A stretch of 64,000 bases of DNA, taken from Thalassotalea euphylliae. Its GTDB lineage: Bacteria > Pseudomonadota > Gammaproteobacteria > Enterobacterales > Alteromonadaceae. This document shows positions 35,722 through 45,808 of the stretch, in pieces. How positions within the stretch are numbered: the stretch's first letter is position 1; the number at the start of each line of letters is the position of its first letter. The stretch lies in the NCBI RefSeq assembly GCF_003390375.1, contig NZ_QUOT01000001.1:3844001-3908000 (forward strand). Reading direction: 5' to 3'. The notes beneath the pieces are model-generated. The model had not been told where the DNA came from. It did not search any database and was given only the letters and a program-made list of their open reading frames with translations. Both the position numbers and the translations under genes were made by a program.

Positions 35722-36128
35722 TTTTTTGTGGTTTAGCGTTTCACTCCGACTCCTGCCAATTTAATAAGCATCAATTTAGCACCTATCAAGTTAACACCTA
35801 CTGATCAAACACTTACCGATTAAACGCTTAATTATCTAAGCCAAGTGGTGCACTTGGATGTGAATTCAGGAACACTCTTAATCTTGGTTAGTTGCTACCT
35901 TATCCATAAAAGGCTGCATCAAGACTTAACGTTATAACGTGCCATCGCATTAGTTGCTACTGAGGCTTCAACCAGAGCGACGACAATTTTGACACAATAT
36001 TTTCTTAGTTTGGCTTCCAATTTCGTCAGCTAGTTAAGATCTTGTGAAAATTTATTCCTATAATTGAGGTCTGGTTTTGGGAATAACAACACAACCCATT
36101 TGGGCGTTTAAATAATAAGGAATTCAAT
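35722..36128. other. Intergenic region without a recognised gene
   Basis: These 407 bases between rnfH and the GST gene are A+T-rich with several scattered short repeats of the kind AACACCTA/AACACTTA. No open frame with a ribosome site, no tRNA-like fold and no strong terminator was seen. It presumably holds the GST promoter. Confidence 0.5.
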
Positions 36129-36779
36129 ATGCCTTCAATTCTTGGTGTGCCACCTTCACCTTATGTTCGTAAAGTGATTTTGGCGCATGAACACAAAAAT
36201 ATGCCATATGAAGTAAAAATGATGATGCCAGGCTCTGACGATGAGGCGTTTAGAGCCGCTAGCCCGCTTGGCAAAGTGCCAGTCTACGTGACTGATGATG
36301 GTTTTAGCTTTGCTGACTCGTCTGTGATGATTGCTTACCTTGAAAAGACGAATAGCACTAACTCATTGTACCCAGATGATGCTAATGACTATGCACAAGC
36401 ATTGTGGTTCGAGGAGTATGCAGATACCAAGTTAACCGAAGTTACTGCTGCCCTTTATTTTCAGCGTGTTGTTGGCCCGGCATTTTTCAATCACACAACT
36501 GATGTAGAGCGTTGTCAGGAAGTGATCAATGAGTTGATTCCGCCGCAGCTTGCTTATTTAGAATCGCAGCTTACAGGTGACTTTTTTGTCGGTGATAAAC
36601 TAAGTATTGCAGATGTTTGTATTGGTGGTGCGTTAGTGAATTTGCTTCATGCTGATTATGAGCTTGACGCTGCTAGCTACCCGAAACTTATTGCATTCCA
36701 GCAGCGTTTCTTCAGTATACCTATGGTGAAGCAGTGCATTGAAAGCGAACAACAAATGTTTGCAGGCGCAAAATCATAG
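36129..36779 (+). CDS. Glutathione S-transferase family protein
   Basis: This 216-residue protein has the two-domain GST layout: a thioredoxin-like N-terminal domain starting PSILGVPPSPYVRKVILAHEHK, the glutathione-contacting motif LGKVPVY and FADSSVMIAYLE (about 62-73), and an all-helical C-terminal domain with LSIADVCIGGALVN. The active Ser/Tyr position is P-S-P-Y. The substrate is unknown. It sits between rnfH and bamE, where E. coli has no gene, so it is an insertion into a conserved cluster. Confidence 0.88.
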   Translation: MPSILGVPPSPYVRKVILAHEHKNMPYEVKMMMPGSDDEAFRAASPLGKVPVYVTDDGFSFADSSVMIAYLEKTNSTNSLYPDDANDYAQALWFEEYADTKLTEVTAALYFQRVVGPAFFNHTTDVERCQEVINELIPPQLAYLESQLTGDFFVGDKLSIADVCIGGALVNLLHADYELDAASYPKLIAFQQRFFSIPMVKQCIESEQQMFAGAKS

Positions 36780-36840
36780 AAGCTTCACTTTGCAAATAAG
36801 TTAGCTAGCTAGAAAGTTTTACTAAATACGACAACATTAA

Positions 36841-36865
36841 AAAAGCAGCCATTAGGCTGCTTTTT
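36841..36865. terminator. Bidirectional terminator between GST gene and bamE
   Basis: AAAAGCAGCC and GGCTGCTTTT pair exactly around ATTA, flanked by A and T runs. It lies between two converging genes and can serve both. Confidence 0.9.
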
Positions 36866-36949
36866 AGTTTTTCGCTTATCGCTAATTGAGCAAAGTTGCT
36901 AGTTACTCATGATTAGCAAGGCGTGAGTTGCTTTTTTAGCTATCTTTTT

Positions 36950-37297
36950 CTAGCTATCATACGGTGTGTTGAAGTTTTCTGAAAGTTCAAAATCACCTTC
37001 AGCAGACACTAGCTTGTTATCAACAAACTTAACGATAAAGTCTTTACGCGCATCAAAGTCTGAGTTTCTGCCAGACTTGAATTGATAAACATAGTGCCAA
37101 GTGTCTTGCTCGAATGAGTCAATCACCACTGGGCTACCTAAAATAAACTTTACTTGTTCTTTGGTCATGCCCACTTGTAAACGGTCAATATCTTTTTGTT
37201 CAAGGTAGTTACCTTGAGGGATATCAATACGATATACCCAACTTGAGCATGCGCTGGTGGTCAGCGCAAGCGCTAAAATTATGCTTCTTGCTAACAT
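36950..37297 (-). CDS. bamE: Outer-membrane assembly lipoprotein BamE
   Basis: This 115-residue lipoprotein of the BAM complex (formerly SmpA) has a signal peptide with lipobox LTTSAC (Cys about 17), the N-terminal YRIDIPQGNYLEQKDIDRLQVGMTKEQV motif and the core FILGSPVVIDSF and WHYVYQF. It helps BamD and BamA insert beta-barrel proteins. It is divergent from nothing and lies downstream of recN on the same strand, as in E. coli. Confidence 0.95.
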   Translation of the reverse strand: MLARSIILALALTTSACSSWVYRIDIPQGNYLEQKDIDRLQVGMTKEQVKFILGSPVVIDSFEQDTWHYVYQFKSGRNSDFDARKDFIVKFVDNKLVSAEGDFELSENFNTPYDS

Positions 37298-37387
37298 GAA
37301 AAACTAAAATCCTACTACATGTGACAGAGGATAATACCCAAGCGAACTGAGAGTTACAAAACAATTCACAATAAATTTACTTCGTTG

Positions 37388-39097
37388 TTATCCTGCCAAT
37401 AATTCTTGAGCATTCGCTAAGCTGCTCTCGGTAATGGTGTTGCCTGCTAATAAGCGGGCAATTTCTTTGACGCGCGCGCCCTCACTAAGTTCCGTAACGC
37501 TGGTTTCGGTATGCTCACCATCGGTTAATTTCGCCACAAATAACTGTTGGTGGCCCTTACACGCCACTTGTGGCAAGTGAGTGACACAAATTACTTGCGT
37601 ATTTTTCGCCAGTTGTTGCAGTTTAGCACCGACCATTGCCGCTGTTGGGCCACTAATACCAACATCCACTTCATCGAAAATAAGGGTTGGTGAAACCACT
37701 TTATCGGCAAGGATAACCTGCATGGCAAGGCTAATACGAGAAAGCTCACCACCTGAGGCGACCTTGTGCATGGCCTCTAAGCTTTGCCCAGGATTAATAC
37801 TGACAACGAACAATACTTCGTCTTGCCCTTGAGCGCTTGGCTTATCTGATGAAAGCGGCGTAATCGCGACATCAAACTGACCGTGCGGCATATTTAACGT
37901 TTGAATACTGGTAGTCACGTCGCTGCTAAGTATTTTTGCTGCTGCCATGCGTGAATCGGTGAGTACTTGCGCGGCCTCAAAATAACGCTGCTTGGTTTGC
38001 TCTATTTCATCAGCTAGCCCTGCTAAGCGAGTTTCGTCACCCGTTAAGCCGTTTAGCTCTAACGCTAGTTGTTGGTGGTAATCAGGCAATTGCTCTGGTG
38101 CGACTTGATGTTTTTTCGCCAATTGAATTGCTTGTGAGTAACGCTCTTCAATCATGCTAAAGGCTTGAGGGTCTAGCTCTAGGCGATCGTGGTAGTGACG
38201 CAAATCGTTATTGGCTTCGTCAAGTTGCACTACCGCATCATTGATGATGGCGGCGATATTGGCGAGTTCGCTATCGTAATGGGCGAGTGTCGATAGGGTG
38301 TCGTGACATTTTTGCAGTGCATCTAGCGCATTAAACTGTTCGTTTTGCGAAAGAATATGCAGTGACTCCATGGTATCAGACAAAATCTGCTGACTATGGC
38401 TAAAGCGTTTGAAGTCAGCTTCAAGTGTTTGAAACTCATCAGCTTGCAATGAAAACTCATCCAACTCGTGTACTTGGTACTGCAATAACTGTTTTTTGGC
38501 TTCGCGCTGTTGCTGGCTAAGCTCTAGTGCTTCTAATTCTGCTACTTGCTTTCGGTAGCTCTGATAATAGTGCTTAACGTTGTCGATAAGGTCATCATGC
38601 CCAGCGAATGCATCTAGCATTTTGCGCTGCTCAATGGGTTTAATGATAAGCTGATGATCGTGCTGACCGTGAATATTGATCAGTAACTGGCCAAGCTCTT
38701 TTAATTGTGCCAGAGGTACTTGGCTGCCATTGATGAATGCACGAGAACGACCTTCGGCAGAAATCACACGGCGAAGAATACATTCTTGTGCTTCAACAGT
38801 GCCCCCTGTTGAATCACTATCGGATTGACTTTGCTGTAGCTCCTGACTTATTAACCATTGCTGCGCGAGCGTGTTATTGGTGACATCAAACGTGGCTGCT
38901 AAATCCGCTTTTTTTGCCCCAGGCCTTACCGTGTTTGTGGTTGCGCGCTCACCTAAACAAAGGCCAAGTGCATCTATTGCGATAGATTTACCTGCACCGG
39001 TTTCACCAGTAATAGTGGTCATGCCTTGTTGCCAGTCGATATCCAGAGCTTTGACAATGGCAAAATTTTGAATGGTCAGTTGTAACAGCATAGTCAT
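37388..39097 (-). CDS. recN: DNA repair protein RecN
   Basis: This 569-residue SMC-like ATPase acts in double-strand break repair. It has an N-terminal Walker A in GETGAGKSIAID (about 33-44), a central coiled coil interrupted near the middle, the ABC signature VASGGELSRISLA (about 446) and a Walker B LIFDEVDVGISG. Full length. Two LexA-box-like sequences precede or overlap the start, so it should be SOS-induced as in E. coli. The ATG at 39097 or 39091 may be used; neither has a good ribosome site. Confidence 0.96.
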   Translation of the reverse strand: MTMLLQLTIQNFAIVKALDIDWQQGMTTITGETGAGKSIAIDALGLCLGERATTNTVRPGAKKADLAATFDVTNNTLAQQWLISQELQQSQSDSDSTGGTVEAQECILRRVISAEGRSRAFINGSQVPLAQLKELGQLLINIHGQHDHQLIIKPIEQRKMLDAFAGHDDLIDNVKHYYQSYRKQVAELEALELSQQQREAKKQLLQYQVHELDEFSLQADEFQTLEADFKRFSHSQQILSDTMESLHILSQNEQFNALDALQKCHDTLSTLAHYDSELANIAAIINDAVVQLDEANNDLRHYHDRLELDPQAFSMIEERYSQAIQLAKKHQVAPEQLPDYHQQLALELNGLTGDETRLAGLADEIEQTKQRYFEAAQVLTDSRMAAAKILSSDVTTSIQTLNMPHGQFDVAITPLSSDKPSAQGQDEVLFVVSINPGQSLEAMHKVASGGELSRISLAMQVILADKVVSPTLIFDEVDVGISGPTAAMVGAKLQQLAKNTQVICVTHLPQVACKGHQQLFVAKLTDGEHTETSVTELSEGARVKEIARLLAGNTITESSLANAQELLAG

Positions 39098-39134
39098 GTA
39101 TAAATAAACAGTGTTTAGCTGTCAATTTATACAG
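39096..39134 (-). promoter_or_regulatory. LexA-box pair upstream of recN
   Basis: CTGT-N8-ACAG lies at 39119-39134 with the extended context TACTGTATAAATTGACAG on the minus strand, close to the LexA consensus. A second imperfect box, CTGT-N8-ACAT, lies at 39096-39111 and overlaps the start codon. Two or more boxes at recN are known from E. coli. Confidence 0.75.
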
Positions 39135-39199
39135 TAATTATCAGTAGTGCAAGTAGAAAGTGAATCTTGCTTTAAAGGTTTTGAGCTAACCGTTTGTAA

Positions 39200-40084
39200 C
39201 TAGTAGAGTTTATTACCCCAGCTTAGTTTGTTTCTAAGCACGTTGAAGTAACTGTGATCCAGTGGGTGAATAAGGCGTAGGGTATGGGGGCTCTTCTTGA
39301 TGACCACTTGATCACCCGGCATGACCGCTAAAATAACATGACCATCACAGCTAACTTGTAAATTCTCGTGGTTATCGTTAGCAAGAATCAATTTAATTTC
39401 GCTGTCACCATCCACCACAATTGGGCGGCTGGTTAAAGTATGTGGGAACATAGGCACCAGCGACAGGGCATTCAGATTAGGCGTTAAAATTGGCCCGCCT
39501 GCCGACATTGAATAAGCAGTTGAGCCTGTTGGTGTAGAAACAATTAAACCATCTGAGCGCTGGCTAAACATAAAGCTGTCGTCAATGTAGACTTCAAACT
39601 CAATCATATTGGCGACTTTACCCGCATGCAGCACGGCTTCGTTGACGGCACTATTGGAGCTTTTCAGTTTACCGTGGCGATACACTTCTGCTTCAATAAT
39701 AAAGCGTTGCTCCGATCGCGACTCACCGCGTAATATTGCCTCTAACGGCGGAATAACGTCTTGCGGTGATAAGTCGGTCAAGAATCCTAAATTGCCACGG
39801 TTAACGCCAATAACACCTATGCTGTAGCCAGACAACACTCGTGCTGCGCCGAGCATATAACCGTCACCACCAACGACAATCGCCAGATCAGCTTGTTCGC
39901 CAATGTCTGTTAATGATTGAATATCCGGTTCGCAGTCAGCGTCAATAGCGCATGCTACCGAGCGCTCAACTAATACTTGGTAGTTATTTTCAATTAAATA
40001 CTGGTGCAGTGTTGAGATGGTCGCGCTAGCGCCTTCATGATTTGGTTTACCAATAAGGCCAACGGTTTTATACAACTGGCTCAT
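39200..40084 (-). CDS. nadK: NAD kinase
   Basis: This 294-residue enzyme makes NADP from NAD. It shows the IGKPNHEGA start, the catalytic [12 protein letters not shown] loop (about 72-83), [12 protein letters not shown] and the NE/D-containing SRPIVV block. It is the canonical NadK in the conserved recN-nadK-grpE neighbourhood. A second, more distant NAD-kinase-like gene lies at 52.4 kb. It is divergent from grpE, whose sigma-32 promoter lies between them. Confidence 0.96.
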   Translation of the reverse strand: MSQLYKTVGLIGKPNHEGASATISTLHQYLIENNYQVLVERSVACAIDADCEPDIQSLTDIGEQADLAIVVGGDGYMLGAARVLSGYSIGVIGVNRGNLGFLTDLSPQDVIPPLEAILRGESRSEQRFIIEAEVYRHGKLKSSNSAVNEAVLHAGKVANMIEFEVYIDDSFMFSQRSDGLIVSTPTGSTAYSMSAGGPILTPNLNALSLVPMFPHTLTSRPIVVDGDSEIKLILANDNHENLQVSCDGHVILAVMPGDQVVIKKSPHTLRLIHPLDHSYFNVLRNKLSWGNKLY

Positions 40085-40179
40085 GACGTTATATGCCTGA
40101 ATTCTTCTTGTTATCGGCAGTGTCGCTCTTAAATTTTCACTTGTAAAGTCAGGGATTTAATAAATCTTGAAAAATGGAG

Positions 40180-40207
40180 CTTGAAACCAAAATTCTAAAC
40201 CCCATAA
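40180..40207 (+). promoter_or_regulatory. Sigma-32 heat-shock promoter of grpE
   Basis: CTTGAA (40180-40185), a 14-base spacer and CCCCATAA (40200-40207) match the sigma-32 consensus in both elements. It lies 35 bases before the grpE start codon. Confidence 0.88.
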
Positions 40208-40241
40208 TTAGCAACAATTATGTTTTACCGGAGAGATTTTC

Positions 40242-40877
40242 ATGACCACTGAGTCGAACGAAAACCCTATCAATGAAAATAAGACAGCCGAAGATATTGC
40301 TGCTGAAGAGATAATTGCCCAAGCTGAAGAGCAAGTAGAAGAGCAGCACGAACACGCGCATGAAATTTTAAGCGAAGAGCAAGAAAAAATTAACGAGCTA
40401 GAACTAGCATTAGCTGCTGCTCAAGCAACGGTTGCTGATCAAAAAGACTCAGTAATTCGCGCCAAAGCAGAGGTTGATAACGTTCGTCGCCGCAGCGCAC
40501 AAGACGTTGAAAAAGCTCGTAAGTTCGCGTTAGAAAAATTTGCCGGTGATTTACTACCTGTGGTTGATAACCTAGAGCGTGCTATCGAATCATTCGACAA
40601 AGAAGACGAAAGCCAAAAAGCGATGCTTGAAGGTGTTGAACTAACACTACAAAGCTTCTTATCTACGTTAGAAAAATTTGACGTAAAAGCGGTTAACCCA
40701 CAAGACCAACCATTTAACCCTGAACTTCACCAAGCCATGTTAATGCAAGAAGTACCGGGTGTTGCGCCAAATACCGTTATTGCTGTAATGCAAAAAGGTT
40801 ACGAGCTAAATGGTCGTTTAATTCGCCCTGCAATGGTAATGGTATCTAAAGCCGCGCCAGTTGATACCCAAGCCTAA
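40242..40877 (+). CDS. grpE: Nucleotide exchange factor GrpE
   Basis: This 211-residue cochaperone exchanges ADP for ATP on DnaK. The acidic N-terminal region and long coiled coil (about 45-100, with [27 protein letters not shown]) lead to the C-terminal beta domain with [12 protein letters not shown] and [12 protein letters not shown] sigma-32 promoter and a GGAGAG ribosome site precede it, and an intrinsic terminator follows, so grpE is a separate unit from dnaK. Confidence 0.97.
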   Translation: MTTESNENPINENKTAEDIAAEEIIAQAEEQVEEQHEHAHEILSEEQEKINELELALAAAQATVADQKDSVIRAKAEVDNVRRRSAQDVEKARKFALEKFAGDLLPVVDNLERAIESFDKEDESQKAMLEGVELTLQSFLSTLEKFDVKAVNPQDQPFNPELHQAMLMQEVPGVAPNTVIAVMQKGYELNGRLIRPAMVMVSKAAPVDTQA

Positions 40878-40903
40878 TTACTAGGTACAAACCATATCTT
40901 GTT

Positions 40904-40930
40904 AAAACCAGCCAAATGGCTGGTTTTTTT
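40904..40930 (+). terminator. Terminator of grpE
   Basis: AAAACCAGCC and GGCTGGTTTT pair exactly around AAAT and are followed by TTT, giving a standard intrinsic terminator between grpE and dnaK. Confidence 0.92.
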
Positions 40931-41073
40931 ATACCTTGTTATTTACATCTATCTTTCTTACTTATTTGCTGAACTTTACTACTTGGTTTTTCAGCGCACA
41001 TCTAAGCCAGTTAATGTGAAATCGCTGCTTAGTAAGAATTCCTTACAAAAAGTGATCTTTTTTTATTTTTTTA

Positions 41074-41101
41074 CTTGAAATGCTTTTTCGCGACCCCACT
41101 A
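41074..41101 (+). promoter_or_regulatory. Sigma-32 heat-shock promoter of dnaK
   Basis: CTTGAA (41074-41079), a 14-base spacer and CCCCACTA (41094-41101) match the sigma-32 consensus. It lies about 55 bases before the dnaK start codon. Confidence 0.88.
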
Positions 41102-41154
41102 AGTAAATCATCTAAGCAAAAATGAATTTTTAAAGAATTTCGGAGATCCTCACG

Positions 41155-43083
41155 ATGGGCAAAATTATCGGTATTGACCTAGGGACAACTAACTCATGTG
41201 TAGCTGTTCTTGATGGTGACAGCGTACGAGTTATTGAGAACGCAGAAGGCGATCGTACAACCCCTTCAATCATTGCATACACTGCAGAAGGTGAAACACT
41301 AGTTGGTCAACCAGCTAAGCGTCAAGCAGTTACTAACCCAGAAAACACCTTATTCGCAATCAAGCGTTTAATCGGTCGTCGTTTTGAAGATAAAGAAGTA
41401 CAACGTGACATCGACATCATGCCATTTGGTATCAAGAAAGCTGACAATGGCGATGCGTGGGTAGAAGCGAAAGGCGAAAAAGTTGCGCCACCACAAGTTT
41501 CTGCTGAAGTACTTAAGAAAATGAAGAAAACTGCAGAAGACTACTTAGGTGAAACAGTCACTGAAGCTGTTATCACGGTACCTGCATACTTCAACGATTC
41601 ACAGCGCCAAGCAACTAAAGATGCTGGTCGTATCGCGGGCCTTGATGTTAAGCGTATTATCAACGAGCCAACAGCTGCTGCTCTTGCTTACGGTATGGAC
41701 AAGCAACAAGGCGATAAAGTTGTTGCAGTATATGACCTTGGTGGTGGTACATTCGATATTTCAATCATTGAAATTGACGAAGTAGAAGGCGAGCACACGT
41801 TTGAAGTATTAGCGACAAACGGTGACACGCACTTAGGTGGTGAAGATTTCGATAACCGCTTAATCAACTACTTAGTAGACGAATTCAAGAAAGACCAAGG
41901 CCTCGACCTGAAAAACGATGCACTTGCGATGCAACGTGTTAAAGAAGCCGCAGAAAAAGCAAAATGTGAGCTTTCTTCAGCACAGCAGACTGACGTAAAC
42001 CTTCCTTACGTTACTGCTGATGCGACTGGTCCTAAGCACATGAACATCAAAGTAACTCGCGCTAAGCTTGAGTCACTTGTTGAAGACATGGTTAAAGCGA
42101 CATTAGAGCCGTTAAAAACAGCTTTAGCTGATGCTGACCTTTCAACTTCTGACGTAACAGATGTTATTCTTGTTGGTGGTCAAACACGTATGCCACTTGT
42201 TCAGCAAGTAGTAACGGACTTCTTCGGAAAAGAGCCACGCAAAGACGTTAACCCTGATGAAGCAGTAGCTTCAGGTGCAGCGGTTCAAGCGGGTGTTCTT
42301 GCTGGTGACGTAACAGACGTTCTTCTACTAGACGTTACTCCACTTTCTCTAGGTATTGAGACTATGGGTGGCGTGATGACTAAGGTTATCGAGAAAAACA
42401 CGACGATTCCTACTAAGCAATCGCAAACGTTCTCAACAGCGGAAGACAACCAAGCGGCAGTAACTGTTCACGTACTTCAAGGTGAGCGCAAGCAAGCTTC
42501 TGTGAACAAATCACTTGGTCAATTCAACCTAGAAGGTATTGACCCAGCGCCACGTGGTATGCCACAAATCGAAGTAACCTTCGATATTGATGCTGACGGT
42601 ATCTTGCACGTGTCTGCGAAAGACAAGAATACAGGTAAAGAGCAGAAGATTACGATCAAAGCGTCTTCTGGTTTATCGGATGATGAAGTAGAGCAAATGG
42701 TACGTGACGCAGAAGCGAATGCTGATGCCGATGCTAAGTTCGAAGAGCTAGTAACTGCACGTAACCAAGCTGACGGTATGATCCACGCAACCAAAACTCA
42801 AGTAACTGAAGCGGGTGATGACTTACCAGCAGAAGACAAAGAGAAAATCGAAGCAGCAATCAAAGAACTTGAAGAAGTCATCAAAGGCGACGACAAAGAA
42901 GCGATTGAAGCTAAGCAACAAGCATTAATGGAAGCGTCAGCTAAGTTAATGGAAATTGCGCAAGCTAAAGCACAAGCTCAAGGCGGTGCAGCTCCTGAAG
43001 GCGCAGCGCCAGAAGCTGAAGCAGCAGCTCCTCAAGACGACGTTGTAGACGCTGAGTTTGAAGAGGTTAAAGACGACAAATAG
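41155..43083 (+). CDS. dnaK: Chaperone DnaK (Hsp70)
   Basis: This 642-residue Hsp70 has an N-terminal ATPase domain with [26 protein letters not shown] (about 194-205) and [11 protein letters not shown], a substrate-binding domain with [12 protein letters not shown], and a C-terminal lid ending in the acidic [13 protein letters not shown] tail. Full length. A sigma-32 promoter precedes it; dnaJ follows after 340 bases containing a hairpin repeat and a terminator-like stem. Confidence 0.98.
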   Translation: MGKIIGIDLGTTNSCVAVLDGDSVRVIENAEGDRTTPSIIAYTAEGETLVGQPAKRQAVTNPENTLFAIKRLIGRRFEDKEVQRDIDIMPFGIKKADNGDAWVEAKGEKVAPPQVSAEVLKKMKKTAEDYLGETVTEAVITVPAYFNDSQRQATKDAGRIAGLDVKRIINEPTAAALAYGMDKQQGDKVVAVYDLGGGTFDISIIEIDEVEGEHTFEVLATNGDTHLGGEDFDNRLINYLVDEFKKDQGLDLKNDALAMQRVKEAAEKAKCELSSAQQTDVNLPYVTADATGPKHMNIKVTRAKLESLVEDMVKATLEPLKTALADADLSTSDVTDVILVGGQTRMPLVQQVVTDFFGKEPRKDVNPDEAVASGAAVQAGVLAGDVTDVLLLDVTPLSLGIETMGGVMTKVIEKNTTIPTKQSQTFSTAEDNQAAVTVHVLQGERKQASVNKSLGQFNLEGIDPAPRGMPQIEVTFDIDADGILHVSAKDKNTGKEQKITIKASSGLSDDEVEQMVRDAEANADADAKFEELVTARNQADGMIHATKTQVTEAGDDLPAEDKEKIEAAIKELEEVIKGDDKEAIEAKQQALMEASAKLMEIAQAKAQAQGGAAPEGAAPEAEAAAPQDDVVDAEFEEVKDDK

Positions 43084-43101
43084 TCGGGCTTGAATCTTGT
43101 C

Positions 43102-43185
43102 GCCAGAAAGCCTTATTTCTTCGTTGGTCATGCTCACATACATTCGTATGCTCCGCGTGACCGCCTTGAACTAAAACTTTCTGGC
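43102..43185. repeat. Long imperfect hairpin after dnaK
   Basis: GCCAGAAAG (43102-43110) and CTTTCTGGC (43177-43185) form the outer stem. An inner stem pairs GGTCATGCTCACATAC with GTATGCTCCGCGTGACC imperfectly around a short loop near 43144. It is about 84 bases, does not code, and has the look of an intergenic repetitive palindrome. Confidence 0.65.
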
Positions 43186-43250
43186 ATAAAGCTTCTTAGC
43201 CCTTAATTCTCAAGTGAGTTTTAAGGGTAAATAAAGCGAACTGAAATAAT

Positions 43251-43278
43251 AAAGCGTCGGTATTCGACGCTTTGTTTT
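43251..43278 (+). terminator. Terminator-like stem between dnaK and dnaJ
   Basis: AAAGCGTCG and CGACGCTTT pair exactly around a 5-base loop and are followed by GTTTTG. It probably ends most dnaK transcripts, leaving dnaJ to partial read-through or its own promoter; no sigma-32 site was seen for dnaJ. Confidence 0.8.
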
Positions 43279-43423
43279 GTTTAAACCACTAACGATTATC
43301 AAAAAAACATAAAGTTAATTTGTTTGATGGTTAGGTCTGTTGATTAAACTTGGTGTTTAACTAACAAAGCCAGTAAACCAATTAATTTTCGAAAATTTGA
43401 AGTAACAGTAAAGAATTAAAGCT

Positions 43424-44566
43424 ATGTCAAAACGTGATTATTATGAGTTATTAGGCGTATCAAAAGACGCGTCAGAACGTGACATTAAAAAGGCTTACAA
43501 ACGCCTTGCGATGAAGTACCACCCAGACCGTACGCAAGGTGACAAAGAAAAAGAAGAAACCTTTAAGCAAATTAAAGAAGCTTACGAAGTATTAAACGAC
43601 GACCAAAAACGCGCAGCCTACGACCAATACGGTCACGCAGCCTTTGAACAAGGTGGCATGGGCGGCGGTGGCGGCTTCGGCGGCGGTGCTGACTTTGGTG
43701 ATATCTTCGGTGATGTTTTTGGCGATATCTTCGGTGGCGGCGGTCGTCGCGGCGGTGGCGGTTCACGTGCTCGTCGTGGTAGCGACTTACGTTACAACCT
43801 AGAAATGACGCTAGAAGAAGCGGTTAAAGGTAAATCTGTCGAAATTAAAGTACCAACTTACGCAAGTTGTGAGCCTTGTGGCGGCAGCGGTGCGAAAAAA
43901 GGTACATCAGCTAAAACTTGTGGTACTTGTGGCGGTCATGGCCAAGTACAAATGCGCCAAGGTTTATTCGCGGTTCAGCAAACGTGTCCAACCTGTGGCG
44001 GTAAAGGTAGCGTAATTAGCGACCCGTGTAATGCTTGTCATGGTCAAGGCCGTGTTCAGAAAACCAAAACCCTTAACGCGAAAATCCCTGCAGGCGTTGA
44101 TACGGGCGATCGCATTCGCTTATCTGGTGAAGGTGAAGCAGGTGAGCACGGTGCACCAGCCGGTGACTTATATGTTCAGGTAAACGTTAAAGATCACCCA
44201 ATCTTTGTACGTGACGAAAACCACTTGTACTGTGAAGTGCCAATTAGCTTTGCGACAGCAGCACTTGGCGGTGAAATTGAAGTACCGACCCTTGAAGGTA
44301 AAGTCAAACTTAAGGTACCGAAAGAAACCCAAACAGGCAAAATGTTCCGCTTACGTAGCAAAGGCGTTAAGTCAGTACGCAGTTCAGGTCCAGGCGATTT
44401 AATGTGTAAAGTTGTAGTTGAAACGCCGGTGAACTTAACGGGTGACCAAGTAGATTTACTGCGCCAGTTAGATAGCAAAATGGAAGCGAGCAGCAAGAAG
44501 CACAGCCCGAAAGAAACCGGTTTCTTTGACGGCGTGCGTAAGTTCTTCGATGATCTTAAGTCGTAA
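43424..44566 (+). CDS. dnaJ: Chaperone DnaJ (Hsp40)
   Basis: This 380-residue type I Hsp40 stimulates the DnaK ATPase. It has a J domain (1-70) with the YHPDRT catalytic loop, a Gly/Phe-rich region with many GGG and GD repeats (about 76-120), four CxxCxGxG zinc-finger motifs ([32 protein letters not shown], about 147-210) and a C-terminal substrate-binding domain. Full length. Confidence 0.98.
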   Translation: MSKRDYYELLGVSKDASERDIKKAYKRLAMKYHPDRTQGDKEKEETFKQIKEAYEVLNDDQKRAAYDQYGHAAFEQGGMGGGGGFGGGADFGDIFGDVFGDIFGGGGRRGGGGSRARRGSDLRYNLEMTLEEAVKGKSVEIKVPTYASCEPCGGSGAKKGTSAKTCGTCGGHGQVQMRQGLFAVQQTCPTCGGKGSVISDPCNACHGQGRVQKTKTLNAKIPAGVDTGDRIRLSGEGEAGEHGAPAGDLYVQVNVKDHPIFVRDENHLYCEVPISFATAALGGEIEVPTLEGKVKLKVPKETQTGKMFRLRSKGVKSVRSSGPGDLMCKVVVETPVNLTGDQVDLLRQLDSKMEASSKKHSPKETGFFDGVRKFFDDLKS

Positions 44567-44591
44567 TTGCTAGCCTCAATAATTACTTTCT

Positions 44592-44616
44592 AAAAATCCC
44601 GCTTCGGCGGGATTTT
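44592..44616 (+). terminator. Terminator of dnaJ
   Basis: AAAAATCCCGC and GCGGGATTTTT pair exactly around the stable TTCG loop, followed by T-rich sequence. It lies 26 bases after the dnaJ stop. Confidence 0.93.
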
Positions 44617-44694
44617 TGATCTTGAAATAAAAAGCAGGCAATATGATTTGAGGGGATTAGGTAAGTATCATAATCAATAGAAGGGACGCTGCTG

Positions 44695-45456
44695 ATGAAC
44701 ATCAAATTTATTCTTGCTGGCCTACTTGGTATTGCGACGGGGTATGGGCTATCAACATTGCCAATAACAGATGAGCTTATTGATAATGGCAAAGCCAAGA
44801 CAATACCCTCAATCAACGCTTATGCTGAACAGTCTGACAATGATGTGATTGTTGAACATATACCATCTGACACAACACAATTATCTTCTGCAGACATCAA
44901 CGCACAATTAAGAGATGTGCTCGCTGATAAAGACAAGCAAATAGCTCGACTACAACAAGAGTTAGCCGCTTTAACCGATAAAGTACATTCCCAAGCATCA
45001 CACGATTCAGCTATTTATCATCAGTCTGAAGGCCTGGTTGAGGGTAATGGTGAGCAGCTACATGTGCAAGATATCTCGTTTGAACAATTATTGGAGTCAG
45101 CTGAGGCGCCTTATGTCAGTATGCTTAGCAATTTAGAGCCAGAAGCAAAAAACTTGTATTCAACCCTTCACAGCGGCGTGGCAGATAACAGCCAAGTAGA
45201 GCGCGATTTTGAACTAGAAATGAAAATTCAAGATTTTGTGACATTGCACGCGCTTGCTAACGAAGTAGAGCTTGCCAGTGTGATCTGTAAAAACGGTGTT
45301 TGTGAAGCCAAAGGAAAGGAGTTAGCAAGCTACAGCTGGCAAAGGGTAATGAATAGTATGCTACAAACGCCCTGGAGTCGGTTTTTAAGTTCATATTCGA
45401 CCGCTGATCAAATCGCAGACCAAGGTGAATTTTTCTACACTTTAATGAAGTATTAA
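44695..45456 (+). CDS. Exported or membrane-anchored coiled-coil protein of unknown function
   Basis: I do not recognise the family. The 253-residue protein has an N-terminal hydrophobic segment (about 4-20) acting as signal or anchor and a short coiled coil (about 68-100, RDVLADKDKQIARLQQELAALTDKV). A C-terminal domain (about 125-253) has a Cys pair in VICKNGVCEAKG that could form a disulfide. A single gene behind the dnaJ terminator. Its last codons (Met-Lys-Tyr-stop) are the first unit of a 15-base tandem repeat that continues into the 3' region. Confidence 0.68.
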   Translation: MNIKFILAGLLGIATGYGLSTLPITDELIDNGKAKTIPSINAYAEQSDNDVIVEHIPSDTTQLSSADINAQLRDVLADKDKQIARLQQELAALTDKVHSQASHDSAIYHQSEGLVEGNGEQLHVQDISFEQLLESAEAPYVSMLSNLEPEAKNLYSTLHSGVADNSQVERDFELEMKIQDFVTLHALANEVELASVICKNGVCEAKGKELASYSWQRVMNSMLQTPWSRFLSSYSTADQIADQGEFFYTLMKY

Positions 45457-45489
45457 GAAATGAAGTATTAAGAAATGAAGTATTAAGAA
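45445..45489. repeat. Three exact 15-bp tandem repeats at a stop codon
   Basis: ATGAAGTATTAAGAA occurs three times head to tail (45445, 45460 and 45475). The first copy contains the end of the coiled-coil protein gene (Met-Lys-Tyr-stop), and each further copy repeats ATG AAG TAT TAA in the same frame. It is a polymerase-slippage-type repeat and has no separate function that I can see. Confidence 0.9.
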
Positions 45490-45808
45490 TAGTTCCAGAT
45501 TGAGGCGCGATGCTTGAGTAATCTAAGTCAGGCTGCACCATTCCTAAAATCGGGTATAGCGAGCAAACTCAGTAAAGCTAGCTATGCTTGGCTGATTACA
45601 ATGTTTACGTGCTCAGCACTAAAAATAGTGTGATTAAAGTAAGCTAAGCTAAATTTGGCGAGTTATTTAGTGAAAACCTTAGGCTAGATCATCGGGTTAC
45701 AATTCGTCACTATACAAGCTTTGCAGCTATACATTAGAATTGGCGAAATTTTAGTAACACTGCTTGCTAAGTGGTCTTAAAACACTGGCTTATTTTCCGG
45801 AAAGTAAC
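45490..45808. other. Intergenic region without a recognised gene
   Basis: About 320 bases between the tandem repeat and the next gene contain no open frame with a ribosome site. No strong hairpin or known RNA pattern was seen. It should hold the promoter of the exported protein that starts at 45809. Confidence 0.5.

Noticed and set aside
35711..35736. Hairpin CTAAACCA/TGGTTTAG at the rnfH stop as terminator
   Set aside because: The stem is short and A+T-rich, includes the stop codon and is not followed by a T run.
43572..43766. Arg/His-rich open frame antisense to dnaJ
   Set aside because: It mirrors the Gly/Phe-rich repeats of DnaJ; its composition is an artefact of the opposite strand.
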